Source: Candidula unifasciata
Lineage: Eukaryota > Mollusca > Gastropoda > Stylommatophora > Geomitridae
Assembly (NCBI GenBank): GCA_905116865.2
Contig: CAJHNH020007057.1
Coordinates: 130,100-194,099 of the forward strand
Length of the DNA stretch: 64,000 nucleotides
Reading direction: 5' to 3'
Position numbers and translations under genes: made by a program. Of this stretch, positions 22,146 through 32,399 are shown piece by piece (position 1 is the first letter of the stretch; every line of letters starts with the position of its first letter). Below the pieces are notes generated by a model. It saw only the letters and a list, made by a program, of their open reading frames with translations. It had not been told where the DNA came from and did not search any database.

Positions 22146-22609
22146 TGGCAATTGTGAAAGTATGGAGAGAATGAGGTAAACTTTTTAATGCACATAAATA
22201 ATGCAGACAGATAAGGAATGAGACATACAGAAAGATTAATAACGTATACAGTTCCACAGATAGACGAGTAAACAAACACTTCGCTTGGTAGGCAGGAAGT
22301 TAGGAATGTCAGTAGGTGGGTAGGTAGGTAAAATGGCTAGCACCCTTCTGATAGTGTCACCATGAACTTTGAAGTGTGACGATCCCTAGGGATCACAGTT
22401 AGCAACCGACAGCAACTCACGCATCGATAGTGACCGCAAATTGCTTCCAGAAGGGGTCGATAGTATTAAGATGTCCCGCCTTAAAAAACTGCCTTGGCTG
22501 TAAACACAGGAAAATCCCGAAGTGAACGGAAATGAAAGACCCGACAGACTGGCCGTGTCTGCAGTGTTTGGTGGGGGAAGAAGTATGGACATGGCAGACA
22601 TACTGAATG

Positions 22610-23040
22610 CGCTGCAAAGAGACTTTAGGAGGCTGCGTGGTCTCGAGACATGGTGCCACCCATGAGTGCTAGAGGTTCCGGGTTCAATCCCCGGTAAGAG
22701 CTGTGATATTTTCACGCGGACTTGGACTTCTAGTAATTTTTCCTTGGTCTATGTGTAGTGAGATCGGACGCCCGTGTACATTGCTGCGCAAGTACAAAAT
22801 CCCTTGGCAGTTGGAAATCAAAAAGAGTAGCCTAACGGATCTGCCCAGTGAAAAATGTGGAGTTAAAAATCTACTCAAAGTATTTCAGGATCCTCGCCGG
22901 TGCTACAGAGCCTGTGCACTGTGCTGAGCCTTTTCGGACTCAGACTTGAGTTAGAAGAAGAACGGAGCACTTATGGGTTACTACCCGTGTGCCATGATGC
23001 TGATCCGTTGTTTAAAACCTCAAACCTCTAGAGACTTTAA
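22610..23040 (+). mobile_element. tRNA-derived SINE, family 4
   Basis: The head GGCTGCGTGGTCTCGAGACATGG and B box GGGTTCAATCCCCGG are followed by TGGACTTCTAGTAATTTT, GATCGGACGCCCGTGTACAT, TATTTCAGGATCCTCGCCGG, ACTCAGACTTGAGTTAGAAG and TTACTACCCGTGTGCCATGA. Other copies are at 54303-54680, 57035-57410 and 35990-36290 (-). Confidence 0.88.
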
Positions 23041-23137
23041 GATAAAGGTATCAGAGACGATGAATCGCCTATTGGAAATGTGTATCACACGAGGACAAGC
23101 ATGGAAGAACAAGTTCCAGGGCCAAAAAAGAAAAGAA

Positions 23138-24600
23138 TGTATGCCAGTCAACTCTTACTGGATGCGTTGAGCATGGGGACACTGGGTATGCCAGTCAACT
23201 CCTGTTGGATGCGTTGAGCATGGAGACACTGGATATGCCAGTCAACTCTAACTGGATACGTTGAGTATGGAGGCACTGGGTATGCCAGTCAACTCTTACT
23301 GGATACGTTGAGCACGGAGACACTGGATATGCCAGTCAACTCCTGCTGGATACGTTGAGCATGGAGACACTGGATATACCAGTCAACTCCTGCTAGATAC
23401 GTTGAGCACGGAGACACTGGAAATGCCAGTCAACTCTTACTGGATGCGTTGGGCACGGAGACACTGGATATGCCAGTCAACTCTTACTGGATACGTTGAG
23501 CATGGAGACACTGGATATGCCAGTCAACTCTTACTGGATACGTTGAGCATGGAGACACTGGATATGCCAGTCAACTCTTACTGGATGCGTTGAGCATGGA
23601 GACACTGGATATACCAGTCAACTCCTGCTGGATACGTTGAGCATGGAGACACTGGATGTGCCAGTCAACTCTTACTGGATACGTTGAGCATGGGGACACT
23701 GGATATGCCAGTCAACTCCTGTTGGATACGTTGAGCATGGAGACACTGGATATGCCAGTCAACTCTTGCTGGATACGTTGAGCATGGAGACACTGGATAT
23801 GCCAGTCAACTCCTGCTGGATACGTTGAGCATGGAGACACTGGATATGCCAGTCAACTCTTACTGGATACGTTGAGCATGGAGACACTGGATATGCCAGT
23901 CAACTCCTTTTGGATACGTTGAGCATGGAGACACTGCATATGCCAGTCAACTCCTTTTGGATACGTTGAGCATGGAGACACTGGATATGCCAGTCAACTC
24001 TTACTGGATACGTTGAGCATGGGGACACTGGATATGCCAGTCAACTCCTGCTAGATACGTTGAGCATGGAGACACTGGATATGCCAGTCAACTCCTTTTG
24101 GATACGTTGAGCATGGAGACACTGGATATGCCAGTCAACTCTTACTGGATACGTTGAGCATGGAGACACTGCATATGCCAGTCAACTCCTTTTGGATACG
24201 TTGAGCATGGAGACACTGGATATGCCAGTCAACTCCTGCTGGATACGTTGAGCATGGGGACACTGGATATGCCAGTCTACTCTTACTGGATACGTTGAGC
24301 ATGGGGACACTGGATATGCCAGTCAACTCCTGCTAGATACGTTGAGCATGGAGACACTGGATATGCCAGTCAACTCTTACTGGATACGTTGAGCATGGGG
24401 ACACTGGATATGCCAGTCAACTCCTGCTAGATACGTTGAGCATGGAGACACTGGATATGCCAGTCAACTCTTACTGGATACGTTGAGCATGGAGACACTG
24501 GATATACCAGTCAACTCCTGCTGGATACGTTGAGCATGCAGACACTGGGTATGCCAGTCAACTCCTGCTGGATACGTTCAGCATGGGGACACTGCTGTGT
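23138..24600. repeat. 47-bp minisatellite, about 30 copies
   Basis: Unit of about 47 bp: ATGCCAGTCAACTCTTACTG, GATACGTTGAGCATGGAGAC, ACTGGAT. Two subtypes (TCTTACTGG and TCCTGCTGG/TCCTTTTGG) are interspersed. Confidence 0.95.
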
Positions 24601-24754
24601 TGAGGGGCGGAGCACAAATGAGTCGGATCGATGTGCTAGGGCGTCAGTAGAACAACAGGTAACAAGACAGACATATGAACTGCATTAGTAAATGTTTTAG
24701 TCAATCACTTGATTATTATTTTTTTTTTTTTTGGGTCTGTACAACAGTTATGAT

Positions 24755-25055
24755 TTTACATTATCCCTGTGTGGGTTCCGGGGCACTTTTATAGGAAAAA
24801 CAAGAATAGACTCACTGCCTACCCACAAGCATGTCGTAAGAGTCGACTAACTGGAAGCTTTCTTCACAGTCAGAGTCCATATGCCTGAGAGGCAAGGAAC
24901 CTTCAGTTTGCATACAAATATGTCAGATCTGTAAAACGGATGCACACGCAACACTCAGGTTCTGGAACTGGACTTCAGTCCAGAAGTGGATGAACAACCA
25001 GAACTTTCCGCAAGAGTTTACAGCTGGTGAACGCGAAAAAGCGAATAAGAAGATT
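24755..25055 (+). mobile_element. SINE family 2, near full-length
   Basis: Begins CCCTGTGTGGGTTCCGGGGC at about 24763, continues CATGTCGTAAGAGTCGACTA, ATGCCTGAGAGGCAAGGAAC and CAGATCTGTAAAACGGATGC, and ends GTTTACAGCTGGTGAACGCG plus a short AAGCGAATAAGAAG tail. Confidence 0.88.
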
Positions 25056-25169
25056 TTACATTAGGTTAAAGATTATAAGTAATAGCTAAACTTTCTTCTG
25101 ACTTCCCTAGATTGCGAGTTTTGTTTACACTGTTTCTAATCACCCTAATGTACTTTTCTTTATTTTCAG

Positions 25170-25300
25170 AGCAATACAAATTTAAAAGAAAAAAAAAAAA
25201 AGTCTTCCGTCCGCCTAGTGTCAACTTACATGACACTGGCACTTCTGCTGAGCCACATTTCGACATTTCTTCCTCGAATTTTCGTTCGCAGATCGGGTAA
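25170..25300 (+). CDS. Candidate terminal exon
   Basis: A strong acceptor (CTTTTCTTTATTTTCAG) precedes an open frame. Entering in phase 1 it gives EQYKFKRKKKKVFRPPSV and stops at 25298-25300. Entering in phase 0 it stays open to 25355 with a hydrophobic stretch (TLALLLSHISTFLPRIF). The phase 1 reading would follow from 21741-21806. A lysine-rich run comes from an A13 tract, so this may be chance. No family is recognised. Confidence 0.25.
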
Positions 25301-25970
25301 ACCAAAAACAGTTATGAAAGTTGTACATTGTATAGAAATACTTTTGTGTGTGTAAGTGTGAGTTGAACACAAGCAACGTTTCCTTGAAAACATGTACATA
25401 TTTGATTCGTGCCAACGTCAATGACATCTACTTGTTCGTAACTGGGAACCAGAATTCATGATTGACTGAGTGGAAAAACAGAATTCAAGAATGCCTAGTT
25501 GAAAAACAGAATTTAAGTTTGCCTGTTTGAATTTATTCTTATTGGTCGTATATGTATGCATTTATATTAGACTGATTTCACATGTGGATGTTAATATTTA
25601 TGGCCTTTGAGTTTTACTAAAATGTGTTTTTGTTCTAGTTATATGTTTAATGGTATTTTTATTAAGATGATTTGTCTGGCATCTTTGAAGTTTGCCATTG
25701 CTTTCGTTCTTGGCAGTGACCGTATTGGTAGCCACTGTCGCTATGCGCCATTTTAACAGCATTATAGGGTCATGGGCGTAGCAACGCAGGAGCCCTGCTT
25801 ATACAACAGCTCAAATGATTAAACAAGTAATTATCAACATCAAAAAATTCGTATAAGGCCCCAATGCCCGTTTAGGCCTCGGGAAGCTGCCGATTGTGCC
25901 TGTGCGTTAAGGCAACATATTGTCACTATGGTAAACAAACTTAAGATAGAGAATAGGGGCTTTTGAGCTG
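25301..25970. other. No recognised feature
   Basis: AT-rich, no supported gene or repeat. Confidence 0.45.
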
Positions 25971-25974
25971 AAAT

Positions 25975-26325
25975 GCTATAGAAAGATTCCCAGAATATCT
26001 TGGACAAAGAAGATGAGAAACATTGACATCTTAAAAGATCTGACACATCAAGGAAGATTGGCTAATAAACAGCATCCTTTCTCGAAAGCTGAAATATTTT
26101 GCTCATATCAAGCGCCACGACGGATTGGAAAAAAATTATAGCAGAAGGCATGGTACCAGGAAGGAGGGGCAGGGGCCGACCGACACGAAGATGGGCACAG
26201 GATATAAGTGACTCCTTGAGTTTGAAAGTACATGAGGCGGGAGAGCTGGCGAGAGACCGAGTTTCTTTCAGGCAGACTGTGATGAGAGCGACGTTCTGCA
26301 AAGGACCTGCTACATCATGATGATG
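25975..26325 (+). mobile_element. LINE 3' fragment, family of 27033-27740
   Basis: AGAATATCTTGGACAAAGAA, GACGGATTGGAAAAAAATTA, GTACCAGGAAGGAGGG and GATGAGAGCGACGTTCTGCA match the C-terminal and 3' end of the copy at 27033-27740. It encodes VPGRRGRGRPTRRW. It ends in CATGATGATGATGG. Confidence 0.8.
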
Positions 26326-26515
26326 ATGGTAAACAAACTGACATATAGTGATTGTAATGAGGGAATCCCCGGGAAACTTCTTATGACGCGGCAGAGTGAC
26401 AGGCCAAGGAGAAAATGGGATACCCCAAAATAAAAAACGAAACACATAGGGGTTGGTGGGGGTGGGGGTTGTGGAGTAACTAGAGGGGGTAGAAGACGGA
26501 GGCCGGGGTCATTAG

Positions 26516-26605
26516 TCTACTAAACCTTGAAAACTATAGCTACCATGCCGGGAATCGAACATATCACCTTAAAATGACGACAGCGCCTCGCTGAAGAAGC
26601 TCATC
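26516..26605 (-). mobile_element. tRNA-like SINE head
   Basis: AACTATAGCTACCATGCCGG then GAATCGAACATATCACC, as at 19450-19545 in the same antisense orientation. Confidence 0.5.
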
Positions 26606-26866
26606 AGGATATTTTGAGGCCGCCATCTTTACCGACCGTTAATCAGAGGATAGCCTACATTCTTAATATCATGTGCCCGCTTTGAACTGATCCACAGCCG
26701 ACTATAGGGACTATATTGTCCAACCATTGGAGGACATCTAAATATCTGGTCTGTGTCCTTTTGATTGTTTCTCCAAATGCATTTCTGCAAGTGCATAGAA
26801 TCGTGCAGTAGAAATATTTCCTTATCAGCACTGATTTTTCTCGATTCTTGTTTGGTTTGGTTTTAG

Positions 26867-27032
26867 GAGATTAATGTAAATGTTTCAAACAACAGCACTA
26901 TCGTCCGCAGCTCCGTTGGAAAAACATCCTTACACAAAGTGGTTACAATGGGGTATTTTGAAATGCAGATCCCCGTGTGGGTACCAGAGACTCATTTTGA
27001 CTTTGTAATATTTAATAATCCTTTTGAACAGC
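26867..27032 (+). CDS. Candidate exon of an extracellular-type beta-strand protein
   Basis: A very strong polypyrimidine tract and TTTTAG precede an open phase 0 frame of about 55 codons, followed by a possible donor (C then GTAAAG at 27033). It encodes a cysteine-free peptide with alternating hydrophobics, including INVNVSNNSTIVRSSVGKTS, MGYFEMQIPVWVPETHFDF and VIFNNPFEQ. There are two N-x-S/T sequons. The pattern resembles a beta-sandwich ectodomain repeat, but I do not recognise the family. A 5'-truncated LINE starts at or just after the putative donor. This is my best candidate for an additional host exon between the two main genes. Confidence 0.45.
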
Positions 27033-27740
27033 GTAAAGGGAATAGACAATTTAATATTGTCTGTCCAAAAGCACAGTGAAGTTCAAAATCTGTTTTTGAA
27101 TTTAAAGAAAACGAATATAATGTCCAAAGATAAAACTGGCTGTCACCCAAAAATAAAAATTAATGATAAAGAAATTGAAAATGCCACAAACTTTGAATAT
27201 CTAGGCTCTATAATAAACAGCAATGGAGACTGCTTGACAGAAATTAAAAGGAGGATGGCCATAGCAATGCAAAGATTGAACAGTCTTAAAAGTCTATGGT
27301 TAAGCACCAGCAAGGAGATACAAATTAGAATTTTGAGAGCATACATCTTCTGTGGCTAGACACGGATGTGAGTCGTGGACTATCTCTCAGTCCTTAAGAA
27401 AGAGAATAGGGGCTTTTGAGCTGAAATGCTATAGAAAGATTCTCAGAATATCTTGGACAAAGAAGATGAGCAATATTGACATCTTAAAAGATCTGAACAT
27501 CAAGGAAGATTGGCTAATAAATAGCATCCTTTCTCGGAAATTGAAATATTTAGTCATATCAAGCACCACGACGGATTGGAAAAAAATTATAGTAAAAGGC
27601 ATGGTACCAGGAAGGAGGGAAAGTGACTCCTTGAGTGTGAAAGTGCATGATGCGGGAGAACTGACGAGAGACTGAGTTTCTTTCAGGCAGACTGTGATGA
27701 GAGCGACGTTCTGCAAAGGACCTGCTACATAATGATGATG
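27033..27740 (+). pseudogene. 5'-truncated LINE reverse transcriptase
   Basis: One frame (27024-27356) covers the post-catalytic palm and thumb, with FLNLKKTNIM, NFEYLGSIINSNGDCL and EIKRRMAIAMQRLNSLKSLW. After a TAG at about 27357 it continues GCESWTISQSLRKRIGAFEL and ends near VPGRRES. The 3' end is GAGCGACGTTCTGCAAAGG and (ATGATG)n. Related 3' fragments are at 25975, 29840 and 56130. Confidence 0.85.
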
Positions 27741-28265
27741 ATGAATATTTAATAAGTTATAAAATGTTAACATCAGATATATTATAAGGTATACTGTACT
27801 AGCAAACCAAGAGATCATGGGGCAGTAAACAGATTGTTTTTCCTTCTTACCTTCGAAATGCTGCTCCGGGGAAAAAAAATGTTGAACATAAATCCAAAGC
27901 GAATCACATAAAGTTTATTCCAAGGAAACAGCACTTAAGAGCGAATCAAAAGTGAAGGTAAAATCACTTATTAATATTACTCGGTAACTGACAACAAAAA
28001 TAAAGCCGATTGCTGTATCTAAAACATATGTGACAGCCATTCAGCCATTTTGCGCCAAGCTAAGAAAGTCATGTGACCAAATTTGACAACTACTTCAGTC
28101 CTCTATGACTGATCCACCCCTTACACTTTTTTCGGAGATCATGCCTCGCATTACTTCTATGAGTGCCGATCAGTACAGTTTCTGTTACTTGATTAATTCA
28201 TAATATTTAAAGGTTCGCCCTCTGTTTATTTATATGAATGACATTTAAATATAGCATTAGAGCAT
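27741..28265. other. No recognised feature
   Basis: AT-rich DNA without supported exon or repeat. Confidence 0.45.
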
Positions 28266-28269
28266 ACTT

Positions 28270-28850
28270 ATATTAAACAGGCATCTGAGTTTAAATGTCT
28301 TGGAACTACATTTACTGAAGATGGTAAATTGGACGAAGAAATTGAAATTCGATGCAGTAAAGCAGGCAAAATAATGAAACAGCTAACCCCCCTCTTACAG
28401 CATAAGGCAATCCCAGTCAGCACAAAGAATATTCATTCCCACCCTATGCTATCAGTACCAGACGTGGTCACTCACACACACACAAAAAACATAAAAGAGA
28501 AAATGGTAACTATAGAAATGAGGTGTCTGAGAAAGTCTGTAGGCGTGACCAGAAGAGATAAAATGAGAAATCAAGCGCTACGAGATAAAGTCGGCACAGA
28601 ACCAATTCTAAATTACATACAAAGACAGCAAATCAAATGGTTTGCCCACTTGGAGAGAATGCCTTCTGATACAATACCATACAAGGCAAATACCAAAAGA
28701 GGTGAAGGACGTTGATCAAGAGGTAGACCAAGAACATCATGGGAAGATTACATCAGAGAACCTCTTCAGCACTACGGTGTGTCTATTGTAGACGCAGCCA
28801 GAAGAGCACGAAGCAGGACCTTATAACTCCCTCGACACCGGAAGGAGTGT
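28270..28850 (+). pseudogene. LINE reverse transcriptase C-terminal fragment, another family
   Basis: Translation gives FKCLGTTFTEDGKLDEEIE, then EMRCLRKSVGVTRRDKMRN, QIKWFAHLERM and a GRPRTSWEDYI-like end. The equivalents of the Y-G-C-E-S-W region are replaced by a deletion around 28440-28500. One stop lies near 28714. Confidence 0.75.
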
Positions 28851-28994
28851 ATTGTTTATGAGCAGTTTCCGTAATGTCTGGATCTTGTAGAATGTCAATA
28901 TTTTCATTCTTATTGGTGTGTAGTATTTTAGTTTCCTTGATATCATGTCGCTTTTCTGTCAGTTTTCTTACAATATCCAAATCTTGCAGAATGT

Positions 28995-29071
28995 CTTTTC
29001 TCTCTCACTCGCTCGCTCACTCACTCACTCACTCACCCAACTGTCCCTCTCCTTCTCTCACTCACTCATTC

Positions 29072-29137
<66 letters not shown>

Positions 29138-29138
29138 G
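28995..29138. repeat. CACT and CT microsatellites
   Basis: CTCACTCACTCA followed by about 25 CT units at 29072-29137. Confidence 0.92.
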
Positions 29139-29221
29139 TTGTAAAAAAACAATAACAACAGTCATATTATATATTATTATATAACCTAATCTAGTTTACG
29201 TATTACTTTTTAATTGCTTCT

Positions 29222-29740
29222 TTGCTAGTGTTGTTGTCTGAACAGATATATTTGCTAGTGTCCGAACAAACAAACTGGCTAGTGTCTGAGCAGACAGCTT
29301 TGCTAGTGTCTGAACAGACAAACTGGTTAGTGTCTGAGCAGACAACTTTGCTAGTATCTGAACAGACAAATTGGCTTGTGTCTGAGCAGACAACTTTGCT
29401 AGTGTCTGAGCAGACAACTTTTCTAGTGTCTGATCAGACAACTTTGCTAGTGTGTGAACATACAACTTTGCTCATGTCGGAACATACAACTTTGCTAGTA
29501 TCTGAACATACAACTTTGCTAGTGTCTGAACATACAACTTTGCTAATGTCTGAACATACAACTTTGCTAATGTCTGAACATACAACTTTGCTAATGTCTG
29601 AACATACAACTTTGCTAGTGTCTGAACACATAACTTTGCTAGTGTCTGAACATACTATTTAGCTAGTGTCTGAACATACAACTTTGCTAGTGTCTGAACA
29701 TACTATTTAGCTAGTGTCTGAGCAGACAACTAAATGTTGT
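29222..29740. repeat. 24-bp minisatellite, about 21 copies
   Basis: Unit TTGCTAGTGTCTGAACATAC plus AACT. Being a multiple of three, it keeps both strands open (LLVSEHTT on +, KVVCSDTS on -). A GCAGACAA subtype (left) grades into a CATACAA subtype (right). Confidence 0.95.
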
Positions 29741-29839
29741 TGTTGTCTGCGGCAACATGAACAAACGCCAGAGATAACCAAATGTAAACTAACATTATAG
29801 CCTTGATGGCCAAATGGTTTTCCCGACTAGCATTGGGTG

Positions 29840-29976
29840 TCCAGCACTAAAATGGGCACAGGATATCTGAGACCTTTGGATATGAGAGTACACGAGGCGG
29901 GGGAGCTGGCGAGAGACCGAGTTTCTATTAGGCAGACCGTGATGAGAGCGACGTTCTGCAAAAGGACTTGCTAGAT
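29840..29976 (+). mobile_element. LINE 3' end fragment
   Basis: AAAATGGGCACAGGATATC, GTACACGAGGCGGGGGAGCT and GAGCGACGTTCTGCAAAAGG match the 3' end of the 27033 family. Its tail is interrupted by the hAT-type MITE at 29977. Confidence 0.8.
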
Positions 29977-30174
29977 CAGCGGTTGTCAACCTGCGGGTCG
30001 TGACCCCTTTGGGGTTCGAACAACCTTTTCACAGGGGTCGCCAAAGACCATTGAAAAAGTCATATTCACTGAAGTTATAAAGTAGCAACGAAAATAACTA
30101 CATGGTTGGGGGTTACCACAACAACAAAAAACTACATTAAAGGGTCGCCGCATTAGGAAGGTTGAGAACCACTA
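29977..30174 (+). mobile_element. hAT-type MITE, second copy
   Basis: Starts CAGCGGTTGTCAACCTGCGG and ends GGAAGGTTGAGAACCACTA; similar throughout to 3852-4048 (CTTTTCACAGGGGTCGCC, AAGTAGCAACGAAAATAACT). It sits inside a LINE tail: CTAGAT occurs on both sides, a partial trace of the duplication. Confidence 0.8.
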
Positions 30175-30199
30175 GATGATAATGGTGACTGGTATCGAT

Positions 30200-30432
30200 G
30201 GGAGCCATGGTTTTGTAGCGACTAGATGCTCATCTGCCAGTGCTAAGGTTTTGGGTTCGAATCCGCATAAAGTCGGGTTTTAAAAAAAAAAATGACATTG
30301 GCTCCCAGGTGGACACAGCTAAAAATGGTCGCCAGCCTAAGTAGTGGAAAGTAAAGGCAGCCGGCGTGATGTTGACCTCATTGCCCACAGAGTGCCGACT
30401 GGTCTAGAAAAATGTGAGTCTAAAATATGCCC
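30200..30432 (+). mobile_element. SINE family 3
   Basis: The head TGTAGCGACTAGATGC and B box GGGTTCGAATCC are followed by a CCCAGGTGGACACAGC core, AGGCAGCCGGCGTGATGTTG and GAGTGCCGACTGGTCTAGAA. Confidence 0.8.
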
Positions 30433-30439
30433 GATATGT

Positions 30440-30795
30440 TCATCATCATGTGCCCTGCCAACTGGCGTAGGCGCTCATGCGTCTCCACAGATCACGATCC
30501 TTGCTTGCCTGGAACTGCTCTCTTGATGATATCCCGCCATCGTTCCAGCCCATCCAGCATCATCTCTCTTGGTCTGCTTCTACCCCTTTTTCCACTGGTC
30601 TTTCCAGTTGTCACGATGTTCTCCAATGTCTCTCTTCTCATTATGTGGCCAAAGAACAGTGTTTGTTCCTTTCTTATTGTTGTTGTATACAGAGATGTAC
30701 GTTCATTAGCTTCTTTCAAGCAATCGTTGTTAGTTACCCTGGCTGTCCAAGCCCGATATGCTACTGGAGGGAAAAGGTCCTTTTCTTGTAACCTT
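30440..30795 (-). mobile_element. LINE 3' end, antisense
   Basis: The - strand translation YRAWTARVTNNDCLKEANER, FFGHIMRRETLENIVTTGKT and GKRGRSRPREMMLDGLERW is a LINE C terminus of the 13875 family. Frames remain open over 110 codons. Confidence 0.8.
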
Positions 30796-31705
30796 CTAGT
30801 GACGACCCACCATAACAGAAATGGCTTCTTGTGACGACCCACCATTACAGAAATGGCTTCTAGTGACGACCCACCATTACAGAAATGGCTTCTAGTGACG
30901 ACCCACCATTACAGAAATGCCTTCTAGTGACAACCCACCATTACAGAAATGGCTTCTAGTTACGACCCACCATTACAGAAATGCCTTCTAGTGACGACCC
31001 ACCATTACAGAAATGGCTTCCCCCGTGTGGGTTCCGGGGCCCCATTGTAGGGGAAAACAAGAATAGACCCACTGACTCCCCTAAAGCATGTCGTAAGAGT
31101 CGACTGATTGGGGAGCTTCCTTTGAAGTCAGAGTGCATCTGCCGGAAAGGCAAGGAACCAACAGTCTGTATTCAAGAGAATGAGATCTGTAAAACTGATG
31201 CACACGCAACACTCAGGTTCTGGAGCAGGACTGCAGTTCAGTAGTGGACGAGCAACCAGAACTTTCCGCCAGAGTGTACAGCTGGTGAACGCGAAGAAGA
31301 AGAAGAAGAAATGGCTTCTAGTGACGACCCACCATTTACAGAAATGGCTTCTAGTGACGACCCACCATTACAGAAATGGCTTCTAGTGACGACCCACCAT
31401 TACAGAAATGGCTTCTAGTTACGACTCACCATTACAGAAATGGATTCTAGTGACCACCCACCATTACAGAAATGGCTTCTAGTGACGACCCACCATTACA
31501 GAAATGGCGTCTAGTGACGACCCACCATTACAGAAATGGCTTCTAGTGACGACCCACCATTACAGCAATGGCTTCTAGTGACGACCCACCATTACAGAAA
31601 TGGCTTCTAGTGACGACCCACCATTACAGAAATGGCTTCTAGTGACGACCCACCATTACAGAAATGGCTTCTAGTGACGACCCACCATTACAGAAATGGG
31701 TGCAC
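30796..31705. repeat. 32-bp minisatellite interrupted by a SINE
   Basis: Unit GGCTTCTAGTGACGACCCAC plus CATTACAGAAAT, about 7 copies left (30796-31020) and about 12 copies right (31310-31700) of an inserted SINE family 2 copy. Confidence 0.95.
31019..31312 (+). mobile_element. SINE family 2, full-length, inserted in the minisatellite
   Basis: Begins CCCCGTGTGGGTTCCGGGGC right after ...AAATGGCTTC and ends GGTGAACGCGAAGAAGAAGA followed by AGAAATGGCTTCTAG. AAATGGCTTC on both sides is consistent with a 10-bp target-site duplication, though the array unit itself contains it. No tRNA A/B boxes are obvious. A (GAA)n tail, a central GTCGTAAGAGTCGACT and a conserved GGAACCAACAGTCTGTAT are seen in all copies (11330, 16685, 18535, 24755, 37405, 58105). 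Confidence 0.9.
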
Positions 31706-31734
31706 CCATTTTCCCGCCTTCAGTTGTACTGGGT

Positions 31735-31985
31735 ATAAAGACCTAGTCCTATTTTTTTTAAATATCACTCGGCATTCGGTGGGTGATGTGGTGAACATTA
31801 CACCAGTCGCCTTTACTTCCCAGAACTTTACCTTATACCCATTTAAGGCTGAGAGCCAAGGTCTTCTTCTCTTTTTTGTGGGGAGGGGAGGGGTTTGGTA
31901 AACGTCTGGCTCCGTCAGGACCTGAACCAAGGACCTGATAATCCGCAGGCGAACTTCTAGCCGCTTCACCACGGCGGCTCCCGGA
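31735..31985 (-). mobile_element. SINE family 3, antisense
   Basis: ACTCGGCATTCGGTGGGTGA, ATTACACCAGTCGCCTTTAC, GGACCTGAACCAAGGACCTG and GGCGAACTTCTAGCCGCTTC are antisense family 3 landmarks, with the tRNA-like head at the right end. Confidence 0.78.
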
Positions 31986-32007
31986 AAAATGGGTACCATA
32001 TACGCCA

Positions 32008-32112
32008 GTGATTCCCAAACTGTGCGCTGCGGCGAACTGGGAAGCCGCGACCTTAATTGAAAAAAAAAAGCGCCGCGGCTAAGAAAAGTGAAAAGTTTTG
32101 GAAACACTGATA
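32008..32112. mobile_element. Possible hAT-like MITE remnant
   Basis: CAGTGATTCCCAAACTGTGCGC at the left and AAAGTTTTGGAAACACTGAT at the right form short inverted ends beginning CAGTG. It has no coding content and no clear duplication. Confidence 0.5.
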
Positions 32113-32189
32113 TATGCCATTACTGCCTGTGTTGACCTCTTATTGCGGTGTAGGATTCAGAGCTGCCTGACCACTGTTGTCCACACGGA

Positions 32190-32312
32190 CTGTCCAGGTT
32201 TGGATTGTATTTTTGCCCCGACTGAAACAAAATCTCCAACTTTAACTAGGATTCGAGCCCGGGCTGCTGCTTGAGAACCCAGCATTCTTAACCGTTCGAC
32301 CAGCTGCTCCTA
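32190..32312 (-). mobile_element. tRNA-derived SINE, family 5
   Basis: On the - strand AGGAGCAGCTGGTCGAACGG, then GGGCTCGAATCC (B box) and a body antisense to ...CAAAATCTCCAACTTTAACT. Related to 40308-40450 (+) and 49990-50140 (-). Confidence 0.75.
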
Positions 32313-32399
32313 ATTTCATGAATTTTCTAGATATCAAAGAGACGAAGAAGTCGACAACTGGTAACGCCATCTCATATGGGTTAGTTCAGAATTTATGAG

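Noticed and set aside
23148..24600. CRISPR-like array (47-bp period)
   Set aside because: No distinct repeat/spacer split; the whole unit repeats with point changes, and the genome is eukaryotic.
29222..29662. 146-codon frame of LLVSEHTT repeats
   Set aside because: 24-bp minisatellite; both strands are equally open.
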